Source: Flavobacteriaceae bacterium
GTDB taxonomy: Bacteria; Bacteroidota; Bacteroidia; Flavobacteriales; Flavobacteriaceae
DNA length: 64,000 bases
Assembly: GCA_030830005.1 (NCBI GenBank)
Contig: JAURNV010000031.1
Span: 1 to 64,000, forward strand
Direction: 5' to 3'
Part shown: one piece after another, positions 45,951-54,738 of the stretch
Layout of the letters: the number at the start of each line of letters is the position of its first letter
How positions within the stretch are numbered: position 1 is the first letter of the stretch
Notes under the pieces: model-generated
Databases searched by the model: none
The model's input: the letters and a program-made list of their open reading frames with translations, nothing else
What the model was told of the DNA's origin: nothing
Position numbers and translations under genes: made by a program

Positions 45951-46504
45951 AAAAAGCTTTGTATATGGTCGGTGGCAAGTTTCATTCTTGCTTCAATACT
46001 TCCTTTTAAGGTTACGAAGTTAATATTTCTTTGCTTTAATGCCGCTGTAAAGTAGCCAAACATGACCTCACGCTGATTTGGTCTATCTCTTAGAAGGTCT
46101 TTTTCCCAAGGCACATCAATCTCTGTTAAAAAATAAATGTCATATTTATTTTTCTTATTGGCAAGAACAATTCGTTCATCGCACCACCCTTCAAAATAAG
46201 CTTCAGAATACACCTGTGTAGACAGTAATGTTGTGTCGCAAAAAAGAAGCTTATTTGCATGTCGAGCTGCTTTGTTTTCTAGTTTCATTTGACCTACCCC
46301 AATTGGGTAAATATCCTCTGAAGCGCAAATTTCGCCTTTTTCATGCCATTTTTTTTCAAGGTATTCACGAGCATATTCTGGTACCCAAGCCGTGTTGTAG
46401 TGTTTAGCTAATGCTTGCGCCAAGGTGGTTTTACCAGTAGACTCAGGCCCATACAAGGCTACTTTTAAGCAATTGGACGGGTATTGTTCAAGATTTTTTT
46501 CCAT
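45947..46504 (-). CDS. NadR-like AAA/P-loop kinase (thiamin-module kinase candidate)
   Basis: 185 residues. Walker A ALYGPESTGKTTLAQALA (about 17-34) and VPEYAREYLEKK match the ribosylnicotinamide-kinase domain of NadR; DIYFLTEIDVPWEKDLLRDR contains the lid. It lacks the NadR adenylyltransferase domain. By context it may phosphorylate thiamin carried in by the PnuT-type transporter, or be a nicotinamide-riboside kinase. Its start lies 40 bases inside the transporter gene, a tight coupling. Confidence 0.82.
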   Translation of the reverse strand: MEKNLEQYPSNCLKVALYGPESTGKTTLAQALAKHYNTAWVPEYAREYLEKKWHEKGEICASEDIYPIGVGQMKLENKAARHANKLLFCDTTLLSTQVYSEAYFEGWCDERIVLANKKNKYDIYFLTEIDVPWEKDLLRDRPNQREVMFGYFTAALKQRNINFVTLKGSIEARMKLATDHIQSFL

Positions 46505-47094
46505 GCAAAATATCCGAAAAAGGCGATAACAGTAAATATAAGATATTGGAAGCTGGTAAAGGTTAATCCTTTATAAAAATAAAGCGGTATCGAAATAATA
46601 TCCCCAACAATCCAAAACCACCAATTTTCAATTTTTCGGCGTGCCATGAGCCACATGCCAACAAAAAATATTGCAGTAGTAAACGTATCTACATAAGCCG
46701 TCCATGACGTCCATTTATCTGCAGAATGATATATTAAAAAAACTACTACTAATGTGGTAGTAAATATCAATACAGAAACTCTTCTTTCTCTTTTTGAAAT
46801 AGTGCTTATTGGAGTGCTCTTTTGGTTGGTTTCTCGAGTCCAAATATACCATCCATAGAGGCTCATTATAAAATAATAAGCATTGATAAGCATATCGCCC
46901 AAAAGCACCCACTTCCAAAGGAGGTAAACAAAAATTGCTGTTGAAAACATTCCCGCGGGAAATACCCAAATGTGATTTTTTTTAGCATACCATACACTAA
47001 AAAAACCAAAAAGGACTGCTGTAATTTCGAGAGAAATATCTATCGCTTGATATGAGGCATATTGCCCAAAAAGGAAGTTAAAAAAACGGCTCAT
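46465..47094 (-). CDS. pnuT: PnuC/PnuT-family vitamin transporter
   Basis: 209 residues with seven or so membrane helices. Family blocks: ITAVLFGFFSVWYAKKNHIW, INAYYFIMSLYGWYIWTR and WWFWIVGDIISIPLYFYKG. PnuC proteins move nicotinamide riboside; the PnuT branch moves thiamin. The TPP riboswitch and YkoF-like neighbour favour thiamin (inference). It overlaps the YkoF-like gene by 17 bases. Confidence 0.88.
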   Translation of the reverse strand: MSRFFNFLFGQYASYQAIDISLEITAVLFGFFSVWYAKKNHIWVFPAGMFSTAIFVYLLWKWVLLGDMLINAYYFIMSLYGWYIWTRETNQKSTPISTISKRERRVSVLIFTTTLVVVFLIYHSADKWTSWTAYVDTFTTAIFFVGMWLMARRKIENWWFWIVGDIISIPLYFYKGLTFTSFQYLIFTVIAFFGYFAWKKILNNTRPIA

Positions 47095-47338
47095 ATTCGC
47101 TGCGATTGGATTTAACCACTTTCATGTTTAAAACGATGTGGGTTGTTTTTTCAAAAGCCTTTTCAGTAGCACTAGTAACCAGTGACATGACAGATGAAAA
47201 TTCTCCATAAATTTGGGTGCTAAGGGGTGTTTCTTTAATCGCAAATCCCGAATTGCGAAGTGCTTTTATAAAATCAATTATAGGTGGTTCAAAATCATCT
47301 TGAAGAGGAGTAAGCGTGAGTTCAACGGAAATTTCCAT
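47078..47338 (-). CDS. YkoF/MTH1187-like thiamin-binding protein
   Basis: 86 residues. The ferredoxin-like fold of the Thiamine_BP family: VELTLTPLQDDFEPPIIDFI, ALRNSGFAIKETPLSTQIYGE, then a helix and HIVLNMKVVKS. Members bind thiamin or HMP in the cytoplasm. It starts 2 bases after the phosphopantetheinyl transferase stop and overlaps pnuT, so it probably helps to sense or hold imported thiamin. Confidence 0.82.
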   Translation of the reverse strand: MEISVELTLTPLQDDFEPPIIDFIKALRNSGFAIKETPLSTQIYGEFSSVMSLVTSATEKAFEKTTHIVLNMKVVKSNRSEYEPFF

Positions 47339-47340
47339 AC

Positions 47341-47955
47341 TTAATGGGTTTTAATGGTAAGTGCACACGAGTAATCTTTCCAAAAATATACCCAATTTTT
47401 TAAAACTACGGTAGTTTCTTTAAGCGAGACTTCAGCTAACGGGTTTTTCGTATCCATGTTCGATATCCGAATGTTTTCTAAAAAACTAATCCCCTTTTTT
47501 CCGAGCGCCTTATAGACCGCCTCCTTTATACACCATTGCGTGGTAAGAAGTCGATCAGAGGCGTTGGGGGTCATCTCGGTGGGATGTAAAAATTTTGATG
47601 CGATACGATGCACTTTATCACGCTCCAGTTCTATGTCAACTCCTAATGGCTTATCCCCAATGGCAATAGCAGAAAAGCTATGGGAATGTGAAATGGAAAT
47701 ATACCTACCGTCACATAAATGGGGTTTTCCAAAGCTGTTATATAAAAGGGCTTTGGGGGTGTATCCTGCAACTTTTAACAACTGTCTTACACTTAGAAAA
47801 CCAAGACGGTGGCCTTGCGACTTCATGTCTGCTAACCTGTTAACACAAGAATCTGTAAGCTTAATCCCTTCAATAAGGTGAACTTCATCTTCTGTAATAT
47901 GCCATATCCACAATTGAGTATTATATGGTGCGTCATGTTTTTTGTAAATGGGCAT
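47341..47955 (-). CDS. 4'-phosphopantetheinyl transferase, Sfp-type
   Basis: 204 residues. The family motifs are [19 protein letters not shown] near 105-122 (Mg2+-binding Asp/Glu) and [21 protein letters not shown] near 142-162 (WxxKEAxxK). [11 protein letters not shown] precedes them. It activates acyl carrier proteins by adding the CoA arm. It is first in the thiamin-module run, though its task is unrelated. Its -7 element TATATTTG is at 47992-47999. Confidence 0.92.
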   Translation of the reverse strand: MPIYKKHDAPYNTQLWIWHITEDEVHLIEGIKLTDSCVNRLADMKSQGHRLGFLSVRQLLKVAGYTPKALLYNSFGKPHLCDGRYISISHSHSFSAIAIGDKPLGVDIELERDKVHRIASKFLHPTEMTPNASDRLLTTQWCIKEAVYKALGKKGISFLENIRISNMDTKNPLAEVSLKETTVVLKNWVYFWKDYSCALTIKTH

Positions 47956-47972
47956 GGAATACTGTATTTTTG
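47941..47972 (+). promoter_or_regulatory. ahcY promoter, full consensus
   Basis: TTTG (47941-47944), a 20-base spacer, and TATTTTTG (47965-47972) fit the Bacteroidota -33/-7 promoter well. The -33 box is inside the divergent transferase gene. Transcription should start near 47979, leaving about a 26-base leader. Confidence 0.68.
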
Positions 47973-47991
47973 CCTACAAATTGCTAAGAAT

Positions 47992-47999
47992 CAAATATA
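47992..47999 (-). promoter_or_regulatory. -7 element for the transferase/thiamin run
   Basis: TATATTTG on the minus strand matches TAnnTTTG, 36 bases before the transferase ATG at 47955 and overlapping the ahcY leader. No clear -33 box. Confidence 0.45.
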
Positions 48000-48004
48000 C
48001 AACT

Positions 48005-49321
48005 ATGGCTACTAAAACTACTACTTACGTTCCCTTTAAGGTAAAAGACATTTCTCTCGCCGATTGGGGAAGAAAAGAAATTGAACTTGCCGAGGCTGAA
48101 ATGCCAGGACTAATGGCGCTTCGTGAAGAATACGCTCAAGAGCAACCCTTAAAAGGCGCACGTATTGCCGGCTGCCTTCACATGACCATCCAAACAGCAG
48201 TACTCATTGAAACACTTACAGCGTTGGGTGCAGAAGTTACGTGGAGCTCATGTAATATTTTCTCTACCCAAGACCATGCTGCTGCGGCTATTGCTGCTGC
48301 TGGGATTCCGGTTTATGCATGGAAAGGCATGAATGAAGAAGAATTTAATTGGTGTATTGAGCAAACGCTATTTTTTGGTGAAGACCGCAAACCCCTTAAC
48401 ATGATTTTGGATGATGGTGGCGACCTTACCAATATGGTTTTGGACGACTATCCTGAATTGGCATCAGCCATTAAAGGGCTTTCTGAAGAAACGACTACAG
48501 GCGTACACCGCCTTTATGAGCGTGTACAGAAAGGCACGCTTCCGCTGCCTGCCATTAACGTGAATGACTCGGTAACAAAATCGAAGTTTGATAACAAATA
48601 CGGCTGTAAAGAGTCAGCAGTAGATGCGGTGCGTCGGGCTACAGACATCATGTTGGCAGGGAAACGCGTTGTAGTAGCTGGATATGGTGATGTAGGTAAA
48701 GGAACTGTGGCTTCATTCCAAGGGGCAGGAGCCATTGTTACCGTTACCGAAATTGACCCGATTTGTGCACTGCAAGCCTCTATGGATGGCTATGAAGTAA
48801 AGAAATTAGAAACTGTGATTGGTAATGCCGACATTATTGTAACTGCTACAGGTAACAAAGACATTGTTGGTGAGCGTCATTTTCGTGCGATGAAAGACAA
48901 AGCTATAGTCTGTAATATTGGACACTTTGACAACGAAATTGATATGTCATGGCTAAACAACAGCTATGGCAACACTAAGATTGAAATCAAGCCTCAAGTG
49001 GATAAATACACTATTGAAGGTAAAGATATTATTGTACTTGCCGAAGGGCGTTTAGTGAATTTAGGTTGTGCCACAGGACATCCAAGTTTTGTAATGAGTA
49101 ACTCCTTTACAAACCAAACCTTAGCACAAATCGAACTTTGGAAACACGCCGACCGCTACGAAAACAATGTGTATATGTTGCCTAAGCATCTGGACGAAAA
49201 AGTAGCTCGATTGCACTTAGACAAACTCGGTGTGGAATTGGAAGAATTAAACCAAGACCAAGCGGATTATATCAGCGTACCGGTAGCCGGACCCTATAAG
49301 CCAGAATACTACCGCTACTAA
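48005..49321 (+). CDS. ahcY: S-adenosylhomocysteine hydrolase
   Basis: 438 residues from ATG 48005 ([22 protein letters not shown]); 19 codons further up in frame overlap the promoter. SAH-binding [15 protein letters not shown] and [11 protein letters not shown], substrate loop [20 protein letters not shown]-binding [16 protein letters not shown], and the C-terminal [19 protein letters not shown] and YKPEYYRY. It splits S-adenosylhomocysteine to adenosine and homocysteine to keep methylation going. Confidence 0.97.
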   Translation: MATKTTTYVPFKVKDISLADWGRKEIELAEAEMPGLMALREEYAQEQPLKGARIAGCLHMTIQTAVLIETLTALGAEVTWSSCNIFSTQDHAAAAIAAAGIPVYAWKGMNEEEFNWCIEQTLFFGEDRKPLNMILDDGGDLTNMVLDDYPELASAIKGLSEETTTGVHRLYERVQKGTLPLPAINVNDSVTKSKFDNKYGCKESAVDAVRRATDIMLAGKRVVVAGYGDVGKGTVASFQGAGAIVTVTEIDPICALQASMDGYEVKKLETVIGNADIIVTATGNKDIVGERHFRAMKDKAIVCNIGHFDNEIDMSWLNNSYGNTKIEIKPQVDKYTIEGKDIIVLAEGRLVNLGCATGHPSFVMSNSFTNQTLAQIELWKHADRYENNVYMLPKHLDEKVARLHLDKLGVELEELNQDQADYISVPVAGPYKPEYYRY

Positions 49322-49342
49322 AAGTTGTTTTAGAACTGTACC

Positions 49343-49374
49343 AAAACCCGCGGCGATTGCCTCGGGTTTTTTTT
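49343..49374 (+). terminator. ahcY terminator
   Basis: aaaacccg (49343-49350) pairs with cgggtttt (49363-49370), inner GG/CC, followed by TTTT, 21 bases after the stop. Confidence 0.8.
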
Positions 49375-49391
49375 AGAAAACTAGATAACAA

Positions 49392-49417
49392 AAAACCCCG
49401 ATGCACATCGGGGTTTT
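49392..49417. terminator. Bidirectional terminator between ahcY and rpmA
   Basis: aaaaccccgatg (49392-49403) and catcggggtttt (49406-49417) are perfect complements; A-run and T-run on both sides. It ends the rplU-rpmA transcript and backs up the ahcY terminator. Confidence 0.85.
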
Positions 49418-49440
49418 GTTTTTAATAATATACCGTTTCT

Positions 49441-49698
49441 TTACTGTTGAGGATCAACAGAAACATATGAGCGGTTGTTTTTCTTTTTAGTAAAGCGCAC
49501 AACACCATCTACTTTAGCATGTAACGTATGGTCTTTACCTAAATATACATTGTCTCCAGGGTGGTGAGTAGTACCCCGTTGGCGAACAAGAATATTGCCA
49601 GCAATGGCGTGTTGTCCACCAAAAATCTTAACGCCCAAGCGTTTCGATTCCGATTCTCTTCCGTTTTTCGAGCTACCAACTCCTTTTTTGTGTGCCAT
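49441..49698 (-). CDS. rpmA: 50S ribosomal protein L27
   Basis: 85 residues; [20 protein letters not shown] and the following [20 protein letters not shown] are standard. The N-terminal tail reaches the peptidyl-transferase centre; no cleavable leader of the Firmicutes kind is present. It follows rplU by 12 bases. Confidence 0.97.
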   Translation of the reverse strand: MAHKKGVGSSKNGRESESKRLGVKIFGGQHAIAGNILVRQRGTTHHPGDNVYLGKDHTLHAKVDGVVRFTKKKNNRSYVSVDPQQ

Positions 49699-49710
49699 GG
49701 TGTTCTCTTT

Positions 49711-50247
49711 TTAATTTTTAGCTTCAAGCGCCGCTATCAAGTCGGCTTTTTTCATTGAAGAAATACCTTCTATGCCCGCTTCCTTAGCCAATGTCTTAAG
49801 CTCAGCTACGGTTTTAGACGAAAAATCAGCTGCCTTTGGTGCTTCCTTTTTTGGTGCCGCAGCTTTTTTGGTTTCAGTCTTTTTGGTTTCAGCTTTTGGT
49901 GCTGCTGCTTTTGAAGCAGGTGCTTTTTTTGCTGTACCTACTCCTACCGACTCAATCAAGATTTCGGTAAGCGACTGGCGGTGACCATTTTTTACGCGGT
50001 ATCCCTTACGACGTTTCTTTTTAAATACAATTACTTTGTCATCTTTCAAATGACGAACCACTTTTGCTTCTACCGAAGCATTGGCTACAGCTGGGGCGCC
50101 TACGGATACCTTGTCGCCATCTGCTACCAAATACACCTTGTCAAACGAAACGTTATCTCCGGTTTTGGCGTCCAAACGATGTACAAATACCTTCTGGTCT
50201 TTTGCAACTTTAAATTGCTGCCCTGCTATCTCTACGATTGCAAACAT
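49711..50247 (-). CDS. rplU: 50S ribosomal protein L21 with C-terminal extension
   Basis: 178 residues where a plain L21 is about 103. Residues 1-103 are L21 (MFAIVEIAGQQFKVAK; VIVFKKKRRKGYRVKNGHRQ). Residues ~107-140 are an Ala/Lys/Pro-rich linker (KAAAPKAETKKTETKKA). The last ~38 (KTVAELKTLAKEAGIEGIS, SMKKADLIAALEAK) form a helix-extended-helix module like Rho-N/SAP domains, probably nucleic-acid binding. It is in operon with rpmA. Confidence 0.95.
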   Translation of the reverse strand: MFAIVEIAGQQFKVAKDQKVFVHRLDAKTGDNVSFDKVYLVADGDKVSVGAPAVANASVEAKVVRHLKDDKVIVFKKKRRKGYRVKNGHRQSLTEILIESVGVGTAKKAPASKAAAPKAETKKTETKKAAAPKKEAPKAADFSSKTVAELKTLAKEAGIEGISSMKKADLIAALEAKN

Positions 50248-50284
50248 ATTTTTTGTTTTTTGATACTTCTAATTGAAGCGGGGG

Positions 50285-50315
50285 CAAATATACAATCTTG
50301 TTCTCAATCAACCAA
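50285..50315 (-). promoter_or_regulatory. rplU-rpmA promoter, full consensus
   Basis: On the minus strand TTG (50315-50313), a 20-base spacer, and TATATTTG (50292-50285). About 38 bases separate the -7 box from the rplU ATG. Confidence 0.68.
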
Positions 50316-50401
50316 CCGTTTTTTATGTGTAACAATATTTTGAGTAAGTCGTTGTAGTTGTTAGCGTTAATTACTAAATTGGAACACTAAAATCTTAAAA
50401 C

Positions 50402-51715
50402 ATGAATAAATACACATCTTTAGCCTTTTTATTCGTAATGGGGGTTGTGGCAGCACAGTCCGTTTCCTTTGAGGAATACGACCTTAACAATGGCTTACAC
50501 GTAATCTTACATCAAGACAACACAGCTCCTGTAGTCACCACATCGGTGATGTATCACGTGGGTGCTAAAGACGAACAACCAAACCGCACAGGGTTTGCGC
50601 ACTTTTTCGAACATCTCCTTTTTGAGGGTACGGAAAACATTGACAATGGCGCATGGTTTTCTATAGTAACTGAAAACGGCGGTACAAACAATGCTAATAC
50701 CACTGATGATAGAACCTATTATTACGAAGTTTTTCCGTCTAACAATCTGGAATTGGGTTTGTGGATGGAATCGGAACGTATGTTACACCCTATAATCGAG
50801 CAAGGAGGTGTTGATACCCAAAACGAGGTAGTGAAAGAAGAAAAACGCCTCAGAGTAGACAATCAACCCTATGGAAAATTTTTGGAAAATGTGAAAAAAC
50901 ATCTATTCAAAAATCATCCCTATAGATGGACAACTATTGGGGAAATGGAGCATTTGGATGCTGCAACGCTTGATGAGTTCTTAGCATTTAACAAAAAATT
51001 CTACGTGCCTAATAACGCTGTGCTTGTGGTTGCGGGAGATATTGATATCGATGCCACAAAAAAAATGGTTGAAGACTATTTTGGGGATATTCCAAGAGGG
51101 AAAGACATTTTTAGAGAAAACTTTGTTGAAGACCCTATTTCTGAGGAAATAAACAAAAAAGCGTATGATGGTAATATTCAGATTCCTGCTGTAATTGCTG
51201 CCTACCGCACGCCCTCATTTAAAGACAGGGATTCTCGTGTTTTAGACATGATTTCTACCTATTTAAGTGATGGTCCTAGCTCTAAGTTGTACAAAAAATT
51301 AGTCGACGAAAAGAAAATGGCTTTGCAAACAGGGGCGTTTAATATTTCCCAAGAAGATTACAGTATGTATGTGTTGTTTGGACTTCCTCAAGGTGAATTT
51401 AAACTTACCGACTTAGTTACTGAAATAGATGAGGAAATTGTAAAACTTCAAACCAACCTTATTTCGGAGCGTGACTATCAAAAATTACTTAACAAATATG
51501 AAAATGGTTTTGTAAGGAGTAACGGTTCGGTTGAAGGCATTGCCAACTCGTTAGCAAGATATTACATGTTATACGGCGACACCAACCTCATTAACAACGA
51601 AATTGACATCTACAGTTCAATTACCAGAGAGGAAATGCGTGACATTGCAAACAAGTACTTAAAAACCAATCAGCGTTTGGTACTTGAATACTTACCAGAA
51701 CCTGAAACCAACTAA
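50402..51715 (+). CDS. M16-family zinc protease, catalytic subunit
   Basis: 437 residues with a signal peptide (LAFLFVMGVVAAQS), periplasmic. The inverted zinc motif HFFEH is at 67-71 (His67, Glu70, His71), with the distal Glu in DTQNEVVKEEKRLR (about 141-148). The second half is an inactive M16 domain with the usual R/Y pair region (AAYRTPS). It should form a clam-shell with the next gene's product, 11 bases downstream. Confidence 0.93.
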   Translation: MNKYTSLAFLFVMGVVAAQSVSFEEYDLNNGLHVILHQDNTAPVVTTSVMYHVGAKDEQPNRTGFAHFFEHLLFEGTENIDNGAWFSIVTENGGTNNANTTDDRTYYYEVFPSNNLELGLWMESERMLHPIIEQGGVDTQNEVVKEEKRLRVDNQPYGKFLENVKKHLFKNHPYRWTTIGEMEHLDAATLDEFLAFNKKFYVPNNAVLVVAGDIDIDATKKMVEDYFGDIPRGKDIFRENFVEDPISEEINKKAYDGNIQIPAVIAAYRTPSFKDRDSRVLDMISTYLSDGPSSKLYKKLVDEKKMALQTGAFNISQEDYSMYVLFGLPQGEFKLTDLVTEIDEEIVKLQTNLISERDYQKLLNKYENGFVRSNGSVEGIANSLARYYMLYGDTNLINNEIDIYSSITREEMRDIANKYLKTNQRLVLEYLPEPETN

Positions 51716-51726
51716 CTGTTAGCACG

Positions 51727-53775
51727 ATGAAAAAATTACTTGTTTTATTTACGACATTATTGACGTTTTTGTCATACGCACAAATTGACCGTAGTCAACA
51801 ACCTAAACCAGGTCCAGCCCCAATTATTCAGGTTAAGGAACCTTTTCAATTTAAACTTAAAAATGGGCTTACTGTTATGGTGGTTGAAAACCGAAAACTT
51901 CCTCAAGTAAGCGCGAGCTTGACCTTAGATAATCCTCCTATTTTAGAAGGAATAAAAGCTGGAATGGGGCAGCTTACAGGCAGTTTGCTAGGAAAAGGGT
52001 CAAAGAAAATCAAAAAAGATGATTTTTATGATGAGGTAGACTTTATGGGCGCTAACATTAATATTAGCATATCTGGAGCATTTGCTCAATCCCTTACGCG
52101 CTACTTTCCTAGGGTTTTTGAAATGATGGCAGATGCTGCAATAAATCCGAATTTTAATGAAGAAGAGTTTATTAAAGAACGCGATGTGATTATTGACGCT
52201 CTTAAGTCTAACGAAAAAGATGTTACTTCTGCTGCTCGACGTGTAGAGGATCTATTGGCGTATGGTGGAAATCACCCCTACGGAGAATTCATTACATCGG
52301 GAACTGTTTACAACATCAAATTGGAAGATGTTCAGCGTTTTTACCAGGCCCGATTTAGACCAAATAATGCGTACTTGGTTGTCGTTGGGGATATAGACCC
52401 CGCTTCAGTGAAGGCATTAGCTGAAAAACACTTCAAAAAGTGGAAAGCTAATCCAGTTGCTTCAAGCCCTTTGCCTAATGTTGAAAATGTGAATCAAACA
52501 CAAATCGATTTTGTAAACATGCCCAATGCTGTGCAGTCTGAAGTCGTTGTGCAAAGCACAACCCATTTGGCCAAAAAAGACCCCGATTATTTTCCAGTAC
52601 TTATGGCAAATTCCATTCTTGGCGGCGGCGGCGAGGCACGTTTGTTCTTAAACCTCCGCGAAGACAAAGGCTATACTTATGGGTCATATTCAAGCATTGG
52701 AAACAATAAACGTACCGCTACCCGATTTCGTGCTACAGCAAGCGTGCGTAATGAAGTTACCGATAGCGCCGTTGTTGAATTGTTAAGTGAAATCAAACGG
52801 ATTCGTACAGAATTGGTTACTGAAAGTGAATTGAAAAAAGCTAAGGCAAAATATGTAGGGAGTTTTGTGCGTTCACTTGAAAATCCTGCTACAATAGCAC
52901 AATTTGCTTTGGAAATTGCTACCGAAGGATTAGACAAAGATTTTTACATGAATTATCTAGATAAAATAAATGCCGTAACCGCTGAAGATGTGACTCGAGT
53001 TGCTCAAAAATACTTTAATGTAAATCAGGCTCGAGTTGTAGTGACAGGAAAAGGAGTGGATGTGCTGGACAACCTAGAGCGTGTAGTTTTTAATGGAAAA
53101 CCTCTAGCTGTTTCTTATTATGACAAATATGGAATTCCAATTGAACGTCCAAGAAAAGCCTCGGTTGAAGGGGATGTTACTGCCAAAAGTGTGTTAAGCA
53201 CATACTTAGAGAAAACAGGGGTTACAAATATTTCCGATTTGAATGCGTTGAAAATGACTTATAAAGGGGAATTTATGCAGACTGTTATCGAAGTAGAAGA
53301 AACCTATTCTGCAAACGAACAAAAGCAAGTGATATCCGTTGGTGGTAATGCGATGATGAGTAGTGTGGTTTCAGCAGAAAGTGCCTATATGAAACAAGGT
53401 CCAAACCAAATGGATATGCCCAAAGCTATACATGATGATCTGAAAAAAACCCTTGGTGTTCTTCCTGAACTGGCATTGTTAAACAGCGATGAGGTATCAC
53501 TTGAAGGCATTGAGAATATAAATGGTGAAAATGCCTACACCCTTAAGGTCCCTGGGACAGGAGTCAGCTATACTTATTACTACAATGTAGATTCAGGGTT
53601 AAAAGTAAGAGAATCTACTATGGTAAACTTTGGAGGACAAATCCAAACCAACACCACAGATTATTCGGATTACACAGAGCAATCCGGGTTAAAATTGCCA
53701 GGCAAAAAAAGCTTATCACTTGGTGGGCAGGAAATATCACTATCTCTTGATAGTGTAGAATTAAATCCTGAATAA
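51727..53775 (+). CDS. M16-family protease-like subunit without zinc motif
   Basis: 682 residues, signal peptide (LLVLFTTLLTFLSYAQ). Two M16 domains (about 40-240 and 250-470), but the HxxEH position reads GMGQLTGSLLGKG, so no zinc site. NVTAEDVTRVAQKYF-like segments and GGGGEARLFLNLREDKGYTY are typical of the second domain. A ~200-residue C-terminal beta-rich tail (about 480-682) resembles the outer-membrane lipoprotein-sorting fold and is absent from short M16 proteins. Expected partner of the upstream catalytic subunit. Confidence 0.9.
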   Translation: MKKLLVLFTTLLTFLSYAQIDRSQQPKPGPAPIIQVKEPFQFKLKNGLTVMVVENRKLPQVSASLTLDNPPILEGIKAGMGQLTGSLLGKGSKKIKKDDFYDEVDFMGANINISISGAFAQSLTRYFPRVFEMMADAAINPNFNEEEFIKERDVIIDALKSNEKDVTSAARRVEDLLAYGGNHPYGEFITSGTVYNIKLEDVQRFYQARFRPNNAYLVVVGDIDPASVKALAEKHFKKWKANPVASSPLPNVENVNQTQIDFVNMPNAVQSEVVVQSTTHLAKKDPDYFPVLMANSILGGGGEARLFLNLREDKGYTYGSYSSIGNNKRTATRFRATASVRNEVTDSAVVELLSEIKRIRTELVTESELKKAKAKYVGSFVRSLENPATIAQFALEIATEGLDKDFYMNYLDKINAVTAEDVTRVAQKYFNVNQARVVVTGKGVDVLDNLERVVFNGKPLAVSYYDKYGIPIERPRKASVEGDVTAKSVLSTYLEKTGVTNISDLNALKMTYKGEFMQTVIEVEETYSANEQKQVISVGGNAMMSSVVSAESAYMKQGPNQMDMPKAIHDDLKKTLGVLPELALLNSDEVSLEGIENINGENAYTLKVPGTGVSYTYYYNVDSGLKVRESTMVNFGGQIQTNTTDYSDYTEQSGLKLPGKKSLSLGGQEISLSLDSVELNPE

Positions 53776-53779
53776 AAAA

Positions 53780-54667
53780 TTATTTGGGTTTCGCTGGTCT
53801 ATGGGCCAGCGAAACCCCTACCAAAATAATTGCCGTTGCCAACAGTTGCAACCTACTGATTTGTTCCCCATCTAAAGTGCCCCAAAAAAGTGCAATAATA
53901 GGTAATGTATAGGTTACCGAAGAAGCAAATACAGCAGATGCCATTTTTATAAATCTATTAAACATTACCTTAGCAATGGCAGTGCCAAAAAAAGCCAATA
54001 ACGCTATAAAACCCAAACTAGTTAATACCTCTGGATTTTGTATATTTTTAACGGACAAAAGATCGGTAAAAAATAGCAGGACCACTGCTGGAGGAAGAAT
54101 GGCAATAAAATTTCCTAAAGTCATTGCCATTGGAGAAACATCGGCAAGTTTGTGTTTTAAGAAATAAATGTTCACAGCGTAACACATTGAAGCGCACATA
54201 ATAAGCAACACATATCCCGTTGGCTGACTTGCGTTAATTTGAGTTCCTCCCCAAATCAATCCAACTGAACCTACAAACCCTAATAACACCCCCACATACT
54301 GTCGCGTTAATATTTTTGTAGCGAAAAAAAACATCCCAATCAAAAGAGTAAAAATAGGGGTCAGTGAATTCATGATTGCAGCTACAGCTGAGTCGATATG
54401 TTGTTGGGCGAAAGCAAAAAAGAATGAAGGGAAAAAAGTTCCAATAAAACCTGTTATAACAAGCCACTTCCATTGATATCTTGAAAGTCCTTTAAGTGAT
54501 TTGTATCCCATTAAAATCAAAAAAAAGGTGCTAAAAACAATACGTATGCTGCCAAGTTGTATTGGGGTTAGACCTATTAGTCCGCGTTTGATCAATATAT
54601 AAGAACTTCCCCAAATTATGGATAACAAAAAAAGGTACAGCCATTTGTTTTGAGGAATACGCAACAT
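53780..54667 (-). CDS. EamA/DMT-family transporter
   Basis: 295 residues from ATG 54667 (MLRIPQNKWLYLFLLSIIWG); 13 codons more are open upstream. Ten membrane helices in two EamA repeats (SIIWGSSYILIKRGL; FGTAIAKVMFNRF). Probably an inner-membrane metabolite exporter; substrate unknown. Its last codons sit inside a 12-bp-arm hairpin (53786-53817). Confidence 0.9.
   Translation of the reverse strand: MLRIPQNKWLYLFLLSIIWGSSYILIKRGLIGLTPIQLGSIRIVFSTFFLILMGYKSLKGLSRYQWKWLVITGFIGTFFPSFFFAFAQQHIDSAVAAIMNSLTPIFTLLIGMFFFATKILTRQYVGVLLGFVGSVGLIWGGTQINASQPTGYVLLIMCASMCYAVNIYFLKHKLADVSPMAMTLGNFIAILPPAVVLLFFTDLLSVKNIQNPEVLTSLGFIALLAFFGTAIAKVMFNRFIKMASAVFASSVTYTLPIIALFWGTLDGEQISRLQLLATAIILVGVSLAHRPAKPK
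53786..53817. terminator. Strong hairpin spanning the 3' end of the EamA gene
   Basis: gggtttcgctgg (53786-53797) and ccagcgaaaccc (53806-53817) pair perfectly, closed further by a G-U and C-G pair. On the minus strand a T-rich run follows within a few bases of the stop; on the plus strand it lies 11 bases after the M16 stop. It probably serves both convergent genes. Confidence 0.7.
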
Positions 54668-54738
54668 GGTAGCGCAAAACTGGTAAAAAACAACGACAAA
54701 TAGCAATATTTTACTACATTTGATGAAAATATAATATT

